DNA of 64,000 bases from Microlunatus parietis (lineage in GTDB: Bacteria; Actinomycetota; Actinomycetes; Propionibacteriales; Propionibacteriaceae). The notes beneath the pieces were generated by a model. It made no database searches. It saw nothing but the letters and a program-made list of their open reading frames with translations, and had not been told where the DNA came from. The position numbers and the translations under genes are program-made. The stretch lies in assembly GCF_013407955.1 (NCBI RefSeq), contig NZ_JACCBU010000001.1:1550001-1614000 (forward strand), given 5' to 3'. Positions 17,067-27,398 of the stretch are shown piece by piece (the first letter of the stretch is position 1; the number at the start of each line of letters is the position of its first letter).

Positions 17067-17693
17067 TCAGCCGGCGTGCAGGTAGCGCAGCTGCCAGTTG
17101 CCGGTGATGATCTTGAGCAGCAGCGTCAGGTGACGGCCGCCGGCGTCGGCGGAACAGACGGCCTCCCAGCGGCCGGTGCCGAGCTCCCACTCCGGCTCGG
17201 TCGGCAGCAGCAGGTCGCCGGTCAGCAGTGCCGCGACGACAGCATCCCGGCCGCGATGCGCGGTGCCCGCCTGCCACAGGGTCGCGTCGCCGTCGACCAG
17301 GCCGGCCAGGGCCTCGGCGGCGCGGCCGGCCACCGCCGACCGGTAGGCGTCCAGGAAGGTGCCCAGCTCGCGCGCCGTCTCCTGCCGGGCGTCGATCGTG
17401 ATCGGCTCGCCGGCCGCGATCGACCGTACGGCGATGTTCCGGGACGCCTCGAAGTCCTGGACGCAGGAGGGGTCGTCGGCGTGGTTCACGAACCGGGCCG
17501 GCACCGGGTAGAGATAGCGCCGCCCGCCATAGCTGTGCACGAACAGGTCGTCGCCCGCCGGCAGCGCCCGGTACTCGCGCTCGTCGAGCGGTTGCAGCTC
17601 GAAGTCCAGCACCACCTCGCCGGCGGCGAAGTCCCGAGCCGCGTACACGCCGGTGCCGGCCAACTCCCCGGGTCCGAGTCTCACGTCGTCCAC
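17067..17693 (-). CDS. SET-domain protein with C-terminal NTF2/SnoaL-like domain
   Basis: This 208-residue protein carries a compact SET domain in residues 1-100: GTGVYAARDFAAGEVVLDFE (cofactor loop), RFVNHADDPSC (NH-S/C knot motif) and IAAGEPITIDA where many SET enzymes have the catalytic Tyr. Here that position reads D-A rather than D-Y. Residues 105-205 look like an NTF2/SnoaL-type fold (FLDAYRSAVAGRAAEALAGLVDGDATLWQ... LLLKIITGNWQLRYLHAG). SET domains methylate lysine with SAM, but the missing Tyr leaves activity uncertain. The start is GTG. Confidence 0.7.
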   Translation of the reverse strand: MDDVRLGPGELAGTGVYAARDFAAGEVVLDFELQPLDEREYRALPAGDDLFVHSYGGRRYLYPVPARFVNHADDPSCVQDFEASRNIAVRSIAAGEPITIDARQETARELGTFLDAYRSAVAGRAAEALAGLVDGDATLWQAGTAHRGRDAVVAALLTGDLLLPTEPEWELGTGRWEAVCSADAGGRHLTLLLKIITGNWQLRYLHAG

Positions 17694-17746
17694 CGGGCGA
17701 GGCTACCCGTCCCTACCGCCGATGCTCTCGCGGCGCGTGCTTTCTG

Positions 17747-19003
17747 TTGCCTGGAATCCGTGTATTTTGTTGGTTGCAGAGTGTGTATCGTCAGCTCGAC
17801 GCCATGGGCGCAGTCCTCATCGAAGGCGTCAAGGGCTGCGGGAAGACCGCGACGGCGCGCCAGATTGCGGCGAGCGAAGTGCTGCTCGACTCTGATCCGA
17901 GCGCCGCGATGGCCGTCGACCTCGACCCGAGGCTGGTTCTGAACGGAGACTCGCCAAGACTCCTGGACGAGTGGCAGCGTGCACCACGAATCTGGGATGC
18001 GGTCCGCCGCGCCGTCGATGACCGACGACTGACCGGGCAGTTCGTGCTCACCGGATCCGCGACTCCTTCTGACGACGTCCCTCGTCACTCCGGAGCCGGA
18101 CGGTTCGGGATCGTACAGATGCGGACGATGACCCTTGCTGAAAAGCAGGCGACCACGCCCACCGTGTCGGTTGGCGGGCTCCTCGCCGGCGACACTCCGC
18201 CGCCTGACCGGAGTTCCCTCGAAGTCCGGGACTACTTGCATCACCTGGCGGTCGGCGGGTGGCCGGGGCTGGTCGGGGCCGACGAGACTACTGCGCGCAC
18301 CTTCCTCGACGGGTACCTCGACATGATCATCGAGCACGACATCGCAGAGGTCTCCGGCAGCCCTCGCAATCCACGCTTGGTTGGCCGCTTTCTCCATGCC
18401 TACGCGCAACTGATATCCCAGCCCGCGACGATCAGCACGATCGTGCGGCGTGCGCGCGACGACGTCGACGAAGACACCAGGGCGCCGTCACGCTATGTCG
18501 CTGATCCCTACCTGGATGCACTGCGCCGGATGAAGATCATCGACGAGGTGCCGGCCTGGGAACCGGCGGTGCGCTCCTCGAAAAGGCTGACGATGACTCC
18601 GAAGCGCCAACTCGGCGATCCATCGCTCGCGGCGTCCTTACTCCAGATGTCGCCCGCACGGATGCTTACCGACTTGGAGACGACGGGATTCCTGTTCGAG
18701 AGTCTCGTCGGACACGACCTGCGGACCTATGCCGAGGCCGCCGGCGCGTCGCTGTTCCACTATCGGGAGCACGACGCCCGGCTCGAGGTTGACTTCGTCC
18801 TCGAAACCAGAGATGGCGACTGGGTTGGGATTGAGGTCAAGATGGGTGAGTCTGAACTCGACAAGGCGGCGGCATCACTCACCCGACTCGCCGAGCGCGT
18901 CGCACGACAACCCAAGGCCCTGGCGGTGATCACCGCAGGCTCCCTTGCCTACACGCGGGATGATGGAGTCCACGTCGTGCCACTCGGATGTCTGGGTGCT
19001 TAG
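17747..19003 (+). CDS. AAA ATPase with DUF4143 C-terminal domain
   Basis: It is about 406-418 residues depending on start. It has Walker A GAVLIEGVKGCGKT, Walker B region PRLLDEWQRAPRIWDAV, sensor-like FVLTGSATPS, and a DUF4143 domain ending in a PD-(D/E)XK-like core (RLEVDFVLETRDGDWVGIEVK). The family N-terminus usually has about 25 residues containing Y-x-PR before Walker A; here only VYRQLDAM precedes it, so the 5' end may be truncated. TTG 17747 and GTG 17783 are both possible starts. G+C falls from this gene onward, suggesting transfer. The family's function is poorly known. Confidence 0.8.
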   Translation: MPGIRVFCWLQSVYRQLDAMGAVLIEGVKGCGKTATARQIAASEVLLDSDPSAAMAVDLDPRLVLNGDSPRLLDEWQRAPRIWDAVRRAVDDRRLTGQFVLTGSATPSDDVPRHSGAGRFGIVQMRTMTLAEKQATTPTVSVGGLLAGDTPPPDRSSLEVRDYLHHLAVGGWPGLVGADETTARTFLDGYLDMIIEHDIAEVSGSPRNPRLVGRFLHAYAQLISQPATISTIVRRARDDVDEDTRAPSRYVADPYLDALRRMKIIDEVPAWEPAVRSSKRLTMTPKRQLGDPSLAASLLQMSPARMLTDLETTGFLFESLVGHDLRTYAEAAGASLFHYREHDARLEVDFVLETRDGDWVGIEVKMGESELDKAAASLTRLAERVARQPKALAVITAGSLAYTRDDGVHVVPLGCLGA

Positions 19004-19385
19004 TTAAGGGCCACAACCTACAGCGATGACAACCAGTACTCGCGCTTCTACCTACTGAGCCAGCTTAAGAAGACATGGTTTGTGGCTGAATCTGGCTGGC
19101 GCGATCAACACAAGTTCTGCGACGTGTTCGACGGAGGAAACCACAGGCCGTGGTCTAGTGATCCTCAATACTATGCTCCGCTCGCGAGCGCCCGTACCCG
19201 AAGTGCAAGAAGGACGTGAAGAATGGGAAGCACTCTCCGAGGAAGAGCAAGTTCGGCAGGTTGACCAAGACCTGGGCGCATTCATCCACGCGATTTGTCA
19301 GCCAAGGACGTGTGTAGACAAGGCAGCCGGAAATGACAAAGACCCCGGCCGAGTCCATAGCGGACCCTAACCGGGGTTTGTCTGT
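19004..19385. other. Low-G+C gap without a confident gene
   Basis: These 380 bases hold only short frames. One of 96 codons (19080-19370, plus) has no recognisable domain or ribosome site. Another reading frame near 19204-19315 is lysine-rich but has no start. The stretch may be decayed DNA of the foreign island. Its right edge contains the hairpin listed separately. Confidence 0.5.
19335..19382 (-). terminator. Hairpin downstream of the immunity-like gene
   Basis: GACAAAGACCCCGG (19335-19348) can pair with CCGGGGTTTGTC (19371-19382) with two unpaired bases and a 22-base loop. It begins a few bases after the stop codon of the minus-strand gene ending at 19386, and a T-rich tail follows on that strand, as expected for an intrinsic terminator. 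Confidence 0.6.
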
Positions 19386-19658
19386 CTACTCTGCCGGAAC
19401 CTCTTTCCAGGACTCGCCTGATTGAATGTCCTCCACATCATCAAGTGCGAAAGCTGCGACAGACACTAGAACTCGCTCAGGGTTCGTTGGAGTAGTGCCC
19501 TCCAAATGTAGGCGCTCCTGCTCTTCCTTCGTCGCGTCAACCAGAATGCTGAAGAGATGGTGAGTACTCGTCTCGCCATGCATGTCGGCCAAAAGCAGCA
19601 CGCTGCTGCCATTCTTCAACTTCACTCGCCAGGTGTCTATTTCTCCGTCGTATTTCAC
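19386..19658 (-). CDS. Small cytosolic protein, candidate immunity protein
   Basis: This 90-residue acidic protein has no signal peptide and no recognised domain. Its sequence (GEIDTWRVKLKNGSSVLLLA..., acidic C-terminus DVEDIQSGESWKEVPAE) predicts a small beta-rich fold. Its ATG overlaps the stop of the upstream secreted lipoprotein gene by 4 bp (ATGA), giving tight co-translation. That arrangement, in a low-G+C island beside a predicted toxin domain, is the normal layout of a toxin-immunity pair. The function is inferred from context only. Confidence 0.55.
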   Translation of the reverse strand: MKYDGEIDTWRVKLKNGSSVLLLADMHGETSTHHLFSILVDATKEEQERLHLEGTTPTNPERVLVSVAAFALDDVEDIQSGESWKEVPAE

Positions 19659-20284
19659 TTCTTCTCTCCTAGGACGGTCAGTCCACGATTGATTCGACTC
19701 TCGATGTAGCTCTTGTTGTTCTCTATGAAGGTGCGCGCAACCTTCGGCAACTCATCGCCGTCCTTGTCAGTGAACCTGGTACCGCTTCGCCAATAGTAGT
19801 GAGTGGAGCCCTTACCGCCAAGCTGAACATGGATATTGCCCTCTACGTAGCCAGGCTTAGGGTTCTCCACATCCATCCGGAAGGTCGTGTCCTTACCGAT
19901 AGGTCTGCGGTCGATGAGGCTTTGCGATCCATTGATCTTGGTTCCCTTGGCACCGAAGAGGTTCTTGTTGAACTGCCCACCACTGTTGCCAGGCTTGCCG
20001 CCACCGGGAGGGCAGCCAGCCGGGGGACCACCGTTACCCCTGGCGTTGACCCCACCCTGACCTTCATTGGCGTTGGGCTTCTTCGGACCCTTGGCTAGCT
20101 CCTTGTCCTTCTCCGACTGCTTCAGCAAGTCACCAATGTCTGCGTCCTCGGCGCGCTGCTCAGCCCTCAGGTCAGCCCTTACACCCGGTGGACACGGCTT
20201 GCAGGCCGCTACAGTCAGCAGCCCTACCGGTACCAGCGCCAGTGCCAGCAGCAGCCTTGAAACCCATCCTGCTACATGTCTCAT
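19655..20284 (-). CDS. Lipoprotein with polymorphic-toxin-like C-terminal domain
   Basis: This 209-residue protein has a lipoprotein signal peptide (RLLLALALVPVGLLTVAAC, lipobox VAAC at about 25-28), a charged, Gly/Pro/Asn-rich linker to about residue 115, and a compact C-terminal domain from about 120 to 209: GYVEGNIHVQLGGKG, STHYYWRSGTRF, ELPKVARTFIE and INRGLTVLGEKK. The IHVQ...YY...LP...GL..LGE pattern resembles C-terminal toxin domains I know from RHS/WapA-type polymorphic toxins. This would be a short, membrane-anchored version. It overlaps a likely immunity gene. The toxin assignment is moderate and needs profile comparison. Confidence 0.55.
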   Translation of the reverse strand: MRHVAGWVSRLLLALALVPVGLLTVAACKPCPPGVRADLRAEQRAEDADIGDLLKQSEKDKELAKGPKKPNANEGQGGVNARGNGGPPAGCPPGGGKPGNSGGQFNKNLFGAKGTKINGSQSLIDRRPIGKDTTFRMDVENPKPGYVEGNIHVQLGGKGSTHYYWRSGTRFTDKDGDELPKVARTFIENNKSYIESRINRGLTVLGEKK

Positions 20285-20467
20285 CCCGCTTCCCCTTCTC
20301 CGCTAGAAGACGAACATTGCAGGACACAGGAGGGATGAGCGGTCTGTCAAGACCTCGCGTTGACTCACGGAAAATGCCCGCGAAACGGGTTCGTTGCTTC
20401 ATGAGCGGAATGCCCGCGTAGCGGTGCGCCTCCGCCGGGGTGCGGGCCGGCGGGCTGAGTGTGAGAC

Positions 20468-20676
20468 ATGGGTTTGACGATGAGGCAGCGGCAGGCCGTC
20501 ACCAAGACGGTGGCGGTGCGGTACCGGTCGGCTTCGAGGGGCAGAAGGTGGTGATCCTGGACGAGTTGTGCGCGACGACGGGCTGGCACCGTGATCATGC
20601 CCGGAAGGCGTTGCGGCTGGCGTTGCGGCCACGGCCGGTCCCATCGCCGAGGAGGGCTCGGCCGCGGCCGCCGACT
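20468..20676 (+). pseudogene. N-terminal fragment of an integrase-type transposase
   Basis: Translation from ATG 20468 gives MGLTMRQRQAVTKTVAVRYR, then a frameshift near 20535, then GQKVVILDELCATTGWHRD and HARKALRLAL. This matches the N-terminal helix-turn-helix part of rve-type (IS481-like) transposases, which carry a DELCxxTGWHRDHARKAL block. No DDE catalytic region follows. It is joined head to head to an IS1380 remnant near 20676. Confidence 0.65.
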
Positions 20677-21264
20677 GGCCTCGGCCACCATCGAGGCAGC
20701 GCCTTTACCCGATCCCGCTTTGCCGGCACTCAGTCGGATCCCGGCCACCACCGGCGCGGCGAGCGGCGTGCTGATCGTGGTCGCCAGCGGCGACAACCCG
20801 CGGCGCAGGACCTGGTTCCCGGCGATCTTGGTGTGCCCGAAACTCGCGCACTGCTTGTCATGACCGTAGACCGGTCGCAGCAGCGAATCGATATCGACAT
20901 ACGCCAGCTGGGCCAAAGCCGGCAGCACCCCGCTGTGCTGGGCCAGATTGATCAAAAGCGCTCGCGCGGCAGACGCCAACTGCAAGGCATGGCCATGAGA
21001 ACTTCCGCAGGAACTGACCCAACGTGGCCGGCGCATACACCTCGGCGAACAGCCGGGCCATCCCGCCCGTGCGCATCACGTCCAGATCGTCCATACTGTC
21101 CGCGCCCGCGGTCATCCCCGCGATGATCGAGGTGATCTTGCCCGCCGGGTTCACCGCGCCGACCGCACCCGCCTCGACCCGAGCCGCACCCCCTCGGTGA
21201 TCAACTCCGACAGGCCGGACTGCTCGGCCAGCGCCATCACCGGCACCAGACCCGCGTGCGACTG
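20677..21264 (-). pseudogene. IS1380-family transposase remnant
   Basis: Minus-strand frames together give SHAGLVPVMALAEQSGLSEL, NPAGKITSIIAGMTAGADSM, YAPATLGQFLR, AQLAYVDIDSLLRPVYGHD, FGHTKIAGNQVLRRGLSPLA and RLSAGKAGSGKGAASMVAEA. These are consecutive conserved blocks of IS1380-type DDE transposases, including the first catalytic Asp (VDID). At least two frameshifts interrupt it, the start is missing, and it is cut off after about 195 residues, so it is inactive. Confidence 0.8.
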
Positions 21265-21425
21265 AAAATGCCCTCCGATGCGGGGCGATCCGGGCCTAGA
21301 CAATCCAGATCATCCCGCACAGAAGGCACTTTCCCACTCACCGCGCCGATCCAGCACCCAGTCAGTCCACGGATCGAGCTAAGCGGAATCAGCTCTCTCA
21401 AAAGAACCGGCCCGGTGCGACCTGA

Positions 21426-23240
<1,815 letters not shown>

Positions 23241-23332
23241 TCTCTCCACCTCATCTGCTCGGTCTATGCAGAGGGTAGCCAAGTATCGCCGCCCGGATGC
23301 GCGTTGGTTCCGAGTCGTTACCGGGTACGGGC

Positions 23333-24910
23333 TCAGCCGACGGTCCGGAACGCTGCCATCATCATCATGTCCTCGTGCTCGAGATTGTGGCAGTGCAGCA
23401 CGAACCGGCCGGCGTGTTCGGTGAACCGGACAGCCACCTCGACCGTCTCCCACGGCCGCAGATCGACGGTGTCCTTCCAGCCCGCGTCGTACTGACCCTG
23501 CTTCCGGTTCCCGCGCCGGATCACCTGGAACGGGTCCAGGTGGACGTGCACCGGATGGTGCAGGTCGGAGTAGAACCGCCAGATCTCGACCTCACCGAGC
23601 CGCGGCTCGGCGTCCATCCGGGCCGGGTCGAAGTCGAGGCCGTTGATCCGCCAGTGCGCCCGTCCCTCGTTCCGCTCGCGGGCGAACCGCCATTCCCGGA
23701 CCGGGGCGTTCGGGCCCGGCCGGAGCGGCTCGATCGTGCTCAGCTTCGCCGGGATCGAGGACTCGTCGGCGGCCTTGCGGACCACCCGGAACTTGAGCAC
23801 GGCGTCGGTGCTGCCGACGCCGAGCTTGTTGATCATGGTCACCTCGGTGCCGACCGGGTAGGCCGAGAAGTCGATCACCACGTCGAACCGCTCGGCCGGA
23901 GCGGCGACCAGGTCGTTGTGCTCCACCGGTGCGGTGAGCAGGCCGCCGTCGCTGCCGACCTGGACGAACGCCGTCCCGCCGGGCGGTGCCGGGTCCAGGG
24001 CGAACTGGTAGCGCCGGGCGTTGCTCGCGTTGACGATCCGGAACCGGTACCGCACCGCGTCCACCTCGAGCACCGGCCAGGGCACCCCGTTGACCAGGAT
24101 CACGTCACCGAGTACGCCCGGCGAGTAGTCCTCGATCACGCCGGGAATCGAAGCCAGGTTGGGATCCAGCGAGGGGTACGCGAGCGAGCCGTCGGCCCCG
24201 AACGACCGGTCCATCACCATCAGCGGAAGGTCCCGGTCGCCGGCCGGCAGCGGCAGCGCCTCCTCCTCGTCATCGGTGATCAGATGCAGGCCGGCCAGTC
24301 CGCGCCAGACCTGCGGGCCGGTGAAGTCCATCCGGTGATCGTGGTACCAGAGCGTCGCGGCCCGTTGATCATGGGGATACTCGTAGTCGCGGACGCCGCG
24401 GGTGATCACCCCGTCGGCCGTGTGGGACTGGTGGCCGTGCCCGTACGATCCCGAGGCCGGCAGCACCAGATCGACCGGATAGCCGTCGCTGGCCGCCGGC
24501 GTGTGGCCGCCGTGCAGGTGGGTCACCGTGGGCACGGTGAGTTCGTTGCGGTGCCGGACGATCACCCGTTCGCCGCGGCGCGCCTTGATCGTCGGTCCGG
24601 GCAGCAGGCCGTCGTACCCCATGATCTCGGTACGCAGCCCCGGCAGCAGCTCGACCGTGGCGGCCCGCTGGGTGATCTCGTACCGGGTGGCGCCGTCGGC
24701 CTTCCCGGCGGGCCGCTTGACGGGCGGTACGGCGAACGGGCGGTTGAACCGGTCCGGCAGCGGAGCGGCGCTGGGCAGCAGCCGGGCCGTCTGCTCCGGC
24801 GACTCGCCCGAGGCGCAGCCGGCCAGGCCGGTCGCACCGGCGGCGACGCCCATTCCCAGGCCGCCGACCAGCAGCGTGCGCCGGCTGATGATCATCCGGT
24901 TCTCACTCAT
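23333..24910 (-). CDS. Multicopper oxidase (Tat-exported lipoprotein)
   Basis: The 525-residue cupredoxin protein has a Tat signal (SRRTLLVGGLGMGV) with a lipobox (GLAGC, about residue 32). Copper ligands are all visible: THLHGGHT, TLWYHDHRMD, HHPVHVHLDPFQV and RFVLHCHNLEHEDMMMM. The His-Cys-His segment defines the type 1/type 3 centre. Relatives such as CueO, CotA and bilirubin oxidase oxidise metals or phenols with O2; the Met-rich tail is consistent with copper handling. Its ATG overlaps the upstream membrane gene by ATGA. Confidence 0.92.
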   Translation of the reverse strand: MSENRMIISRRTLLVGGLGMGVAAGATGLAGCASGESPEQTARLLPSAAPLPDRFNRPFAVPPVKRPAGKADGATRYEITQRAATVELLPGLRTEIMGYDGLLPGPTIKARRGERVIVRHRNELTVPTVTHLHGGHTPAASDGYPVDLVLPASGSYGHGHQSHTADGVITRGVRDYEYPHDQRAATLWYHDHRMDFTGPQVWRGLAGLHLITDDEEEALPLPAGDRDLPLMVMDRSFGADGSLAYPSLDPNLASIPGVIEDYSPGVLGDVILVNGVPWPVLEVDAVRYRFRIVNASNARRYQFALDPAPPGGTAFVQVGSDGGLLTAPVEHNDLVAAPAERFDVVIDFSAYPVGTEVTMINKLGVGSTDAVLKFRVVRKAADESSIPAKLSTIEPLRPGPNAPVREWRFARERNEGRAHWRINGLDFDPARMDAEPRLGEVEIWRFYSDLHHPVHVHLDPFQVIRRGNRKQGQYDAGWKDTVDLRPWETVEVAVRFTEHAGRFVLHCHNLEHEDMMMMAAFRTVG

Positions 24911-25389
24911 GCTGTTCCTGATCCCTCTGGGGTCGCCGTACGGGCGGCCCGGGGACGCCGGTCGCGGCCGGCCGAGGGCAGGAAGACACCGATCGCGAGC
25001 ACCACCGCAAGGGTGACCAGGCCGACGCCGAGCGGTACGTGAACGCCGAGCAGGCGGGCGTATCCCATGCCGACCTGGACGTTCTCGACCAGCCACAGCG
25101 GCGCCGCGACGGCCGCGATCCAGACCCGGCCGCCGGCGACCGCGTACATGATCGCGGTCACGCCCAACAGGAACGAGGCGGCCGAGAGCAGATGGCCGAA
25201 GATGGAGTGCTGGGCGAGCATGCCGTAGGAACCGCTGAGGTACTGGCCGATCGTGATCGGCTGCATGATCGCGAAGATCACGTGCAGCACGGCGAAGACG
25301 CGCAGCAGGACGAGGCTGACGACGAAGAACGGCCGGCGTTTCGGGCGCGGCGCCGTCGGCGGCGCCTGCGGAAGGGTCGATGCGGACAC
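24907..25389 (-). CDS. Four-helix membrane protein paired with the multicopper oxidase
   Basis: This 160-residue protein has four predicted membrane helices (about residues 22-45, 62-80, 87-105 and 118-140) and short cytosolic ends, resembling small DoxX/DUF-type integral membrane proteins. It starts with GTG and its stop overlaps the multicopper oxidase start, so the two are co-translated. A role in electron transfer or copper homeostasis beside the oxidase is plausible, but no cofactor ligand is obvious. Confidence 0.75.
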   Translation of the reverse strand: MSASTLPQAPPTAPRPKRRPFFVVSLVLLRVFAVLHVIFAIMQPITIGQYLSGSYGMLAQHSIFGHLLSAASFLLGVTAIMYAVAGGRVWIAAVAAPLWLVENVQVGMGYARLLGVHVPLGVGLVTLAVVLAIGVFLPSAGRDRRPRAARTATPEGSGTA

Positions 25390-25404
25390 GCCCTGACCAT
25401 ATAA

Positions 25405-25437
25405 GTAGGTTGTCTACACATCCATGGGTGATCACCC
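25405..25437. promoter_or_regulatory. Inverted repeats upstream of the multicopper oxidase operon
   Basis: GTAG-N5-CTAC (25405-25417) lies about 20 bp before the membrane-protein start and next to an A/T-rich TTATAT box on the minus strand. A perfect 12-bp palindrome, GGGTGATCACCC (25426-25437), lies just beyond. Both could be regulator sites for this copper-related operon; the palindrome also contains TGATCA, which is abundant throughout the window. Confidence 0.4.
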
Positions 25438-25513
25438 CCAATCCGGCACCCCGTACCCCCGCGACGTCCCGGGTCAGGGCCGGGCCGAAATGTCGGCACC
25501 GATCGCTAGCGTG

Positions 25514-26674
25514 ATGGCCATGTCGTCCGCCGTCACCCTCAGCAGGAGCGCCGCCCGCCGGATCTGGATGCGGGCCCAGCGACTCGACAGCCGCGCTCCG
25601 TTCGGCGCCGGACCGGAGGCGACCCACGCGGCCGTCGAACACCTCGGCTACGTGCAGATCGACACGATCCACGTGATCGAGCGCTGCCACCACCACATCC
25701 TCTGGAGCCGGATCCCGGACTACCGGCGGGCGGACCTGCAGCGCGCCCAGACGGTCGACAAGTCGGTCTTCGAATACTGGACGCACGCGCTCGCCTACGT
25801 TCCGACCCGCGACTTCCGCTACTGCGTCGGGCCGATGATGCGCGAGCGGCGCCGCCCCGTGGCGCAGTGGTTCGGCACGGTGACGGATGCCGACGTGCGC
25901 CGGGTGCTTCGACTGATCAAGGCCGAGGGCCCGCTGACGGTCCGTGACTTCAAGGACGACGTGCTGGTCGAGAAGACGCACGCCTGGGCCAGCCGGAAGC
26001 CGTCCAAGGCCGCACTCCAGGTCGCGTTCTTTCGAGGCCAGGTGGCGATCAGTGAGCGGGCCGGGATGGTGAAGACGTACGAGCTCACCGAGCGCCATTT
26101 CGGCTGGGACAAGCTGCCCCGGCCCACCACCGAGCGGCAGTGGCACACGCATCTGCTGGACCGCGCCCTCACCGCCCAGGGCGTGGTGAGCATCGGCTCG
26201 GCCTGCCATCATCAGCGGCCACCGGCGAAGGCCGGCGTGCGGGCCCTGATCGAGGCGCGGGTCAAGCGCGGCGACCTGGTGCCGGTGATCATCGAGGGCG
26301 CCGAGAAGGTGCCGCACTGGGCCGAGCCTTCCACCCTGGCCGCGGTGCCGGACCTTGATCAGGAACTGGTGCACGTGCTGTCGCCGTTCGACCCGTTGAT
26401 CATTCTGCGCAAGCGGCTCGCCCAGTTCTTCGGCTACGAGCACGTCTTCGAAGCGTACGTACCGAAGGCGAAACGGGTGTTCGGCTACTTCGCGTTGCCG
26501 GTGCTGGTCGGCGACGAGGTCGTCGCGGTGATCGACTTCAAGACCGACCGTGATCAAGGCGCCCTGCTGGTGCAGCAGTGGACCTGGGTGGGCCGGGGCG
26601 ACGAGCGCCGGCACCGGGCACCGATCGAGGCCGAGCTGGACCGCTTCGAACGCTTCCAGCTGGCGCGGTCCTGA
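25514..26674 (+). CDS. YcaQ/AlkX-like winged-helix DNA glycosylase
   Basis: This 386-residue member of the HTH_42 family has the QxD catalytic-type motif in VEHLGYVQIDTIHVIERCHHH, followed by ILWSRIPDY, then tandem winged-helix domains and a C-terminal barrel (FDPLIILRKRLAQFFGYEH, FGYFALPVLVGDEVVAVIDFK). E. coli YcaQ (AlkX) unhooks interstrand crosslinks and excises alkylated bases. ATG 25514 was chosen as closest to the conserved N-terminus; 25490 is an alternative. It meets the exonuclease gene tail to tail with no bases between their stops. Confidence 0.88.
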   Translation: MAMSSAVTLSRSAARRIWMRAQRLDSRAPFGAGPEATHAAVEHLGYVQIDTIHVIERCHHHILWSRIPDYRRADLQRAQTVDKSVFEYWTHALAYVPTRDFRYCVGPMMRERRRPVAQWFGTVTDADVRRVLRLIKAEGPLTVRDFKDDVLVEKTHAWASRKPSKAALQVAFFRGQVAISERAGMVKTYELTERHFGWDKLPRPTTERQWHTHLLDRALTAQGVVSIGSACHHQRPPAKAGVRALIEARVKRGDLVPVIIEGAEKVPHWAEPSTLAAVPDLDQELVHVLSPFDPLIILRKRLAQFFGYEHVFEAYVPKAKRVFGYFALPVLVGDEVVAVIDFKTDRDQGALLVQQWTWVGRGDERRHRAPIEAELDRFERFQLARS

Positions 26675-27331
26675 TCATCGCGCCGGCTGCGGATCGACCG
26701 CGCCGAGCCCGGCGGTCCCGCGTACCGACGCGGTGATCAACTGGCGCACCGGTCCGGACGGGTCTCGGCCCAGTTCCCGCAGCGCGACGGCCAGCGAGTG
26801 GCAGTCGAACAGGGCCGAGTGCTGGCCGCCCGCGGCACCCGGCCTGGGCAGCCCCAAAACGGACCAGAGCCGTCCGGCGTTCGCGGACGCAGTGGCCGGC
26901 GCGAGGGAGTTGATCAAGGGGCGAAGGTTGACGAAACCCGAACCCAGGAAGCCGTTCGCCACCTGCTCGCCGCGGCTCCTGGCCCAGCCGACGTTCTCGC
27001 CGAGGACGACCATGTCGTTGCCGTAGGAGACCACGACCTGCTGCCGGCAGAAGCCGAGGAACGCGCCGAGTGCAGCCGCGGGCGGCCGGCCCTGCCGGTC
27101 GAGCTCGCCCTGCTCGATCCCGGTCAGTTCGCTCACGTACGGCGACAGTGTCGGGTTCTGCACCGGCCGGACCAGGGCCTCGAACTCGTCCACGACCTCG
27201 TACGTGTCCGCCGCCAGCCGCAGCGCCGCGATCTGGATGATCTCCCGCAACTGCCCCGGCGCCGACCAGTCCGCGGCGTTGGCACCCGGCCAGGACGTGA
27301 ACTCGAGATCGAACACGACGAAGGTCTCCAC
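26675..27331 (-). CDS. DEDDh 3'-5' exonuclease (KapD/ERI-1-like)
   Basis: The 218-residue protein shows the DEDDh exonuclease motifs: Exo I FVVFDLEFTSW, Exo II VVVSYGNDMVVLGE and Exo III QHSALFDCHSLAVAL. This combination matches the ERI-1/KapD RNase-type exonucleases that trim structured RNA or DNA ends. GTG 27331 follows AGAGGTGC and fits the family start; the longer frame has no similarity. It is convergent with the DNA glycosylase gene. Confidence 0.85.
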   Translation of the reverse strand: METFVVFDLEFTSWPGANAADWSAPGQLREIIQIAALRLAADTYEVVDEFEALVRPVQNPTLSPYVSELTGIEQGELDRQGRPPAAALGAFLGFCRQQVVVSYGNDMVVLGENVGWARSRGEQVANGFLGSGFVNLRPLINSLAPATASANAGRLWSVLGLPRPGAAGGQHSALFDCHSLAVALRELGRDPSGPVRQLITASVRGTAGLGAVDPQPAR

Positions 27332-27398
27332 CGTTGCACCTCTTCTGCTGTCGCCGGAACCGCCAGACGCATCCTGCCAGCCCCGTAAAGTTGCAGGC

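Noticed and set aside
19080..19370. 96-codon plus-strand frame in the island
   Set aside because: No ribosome site, no recognisable domain and overlap with a terminator hairpin; kept only as a gap description.
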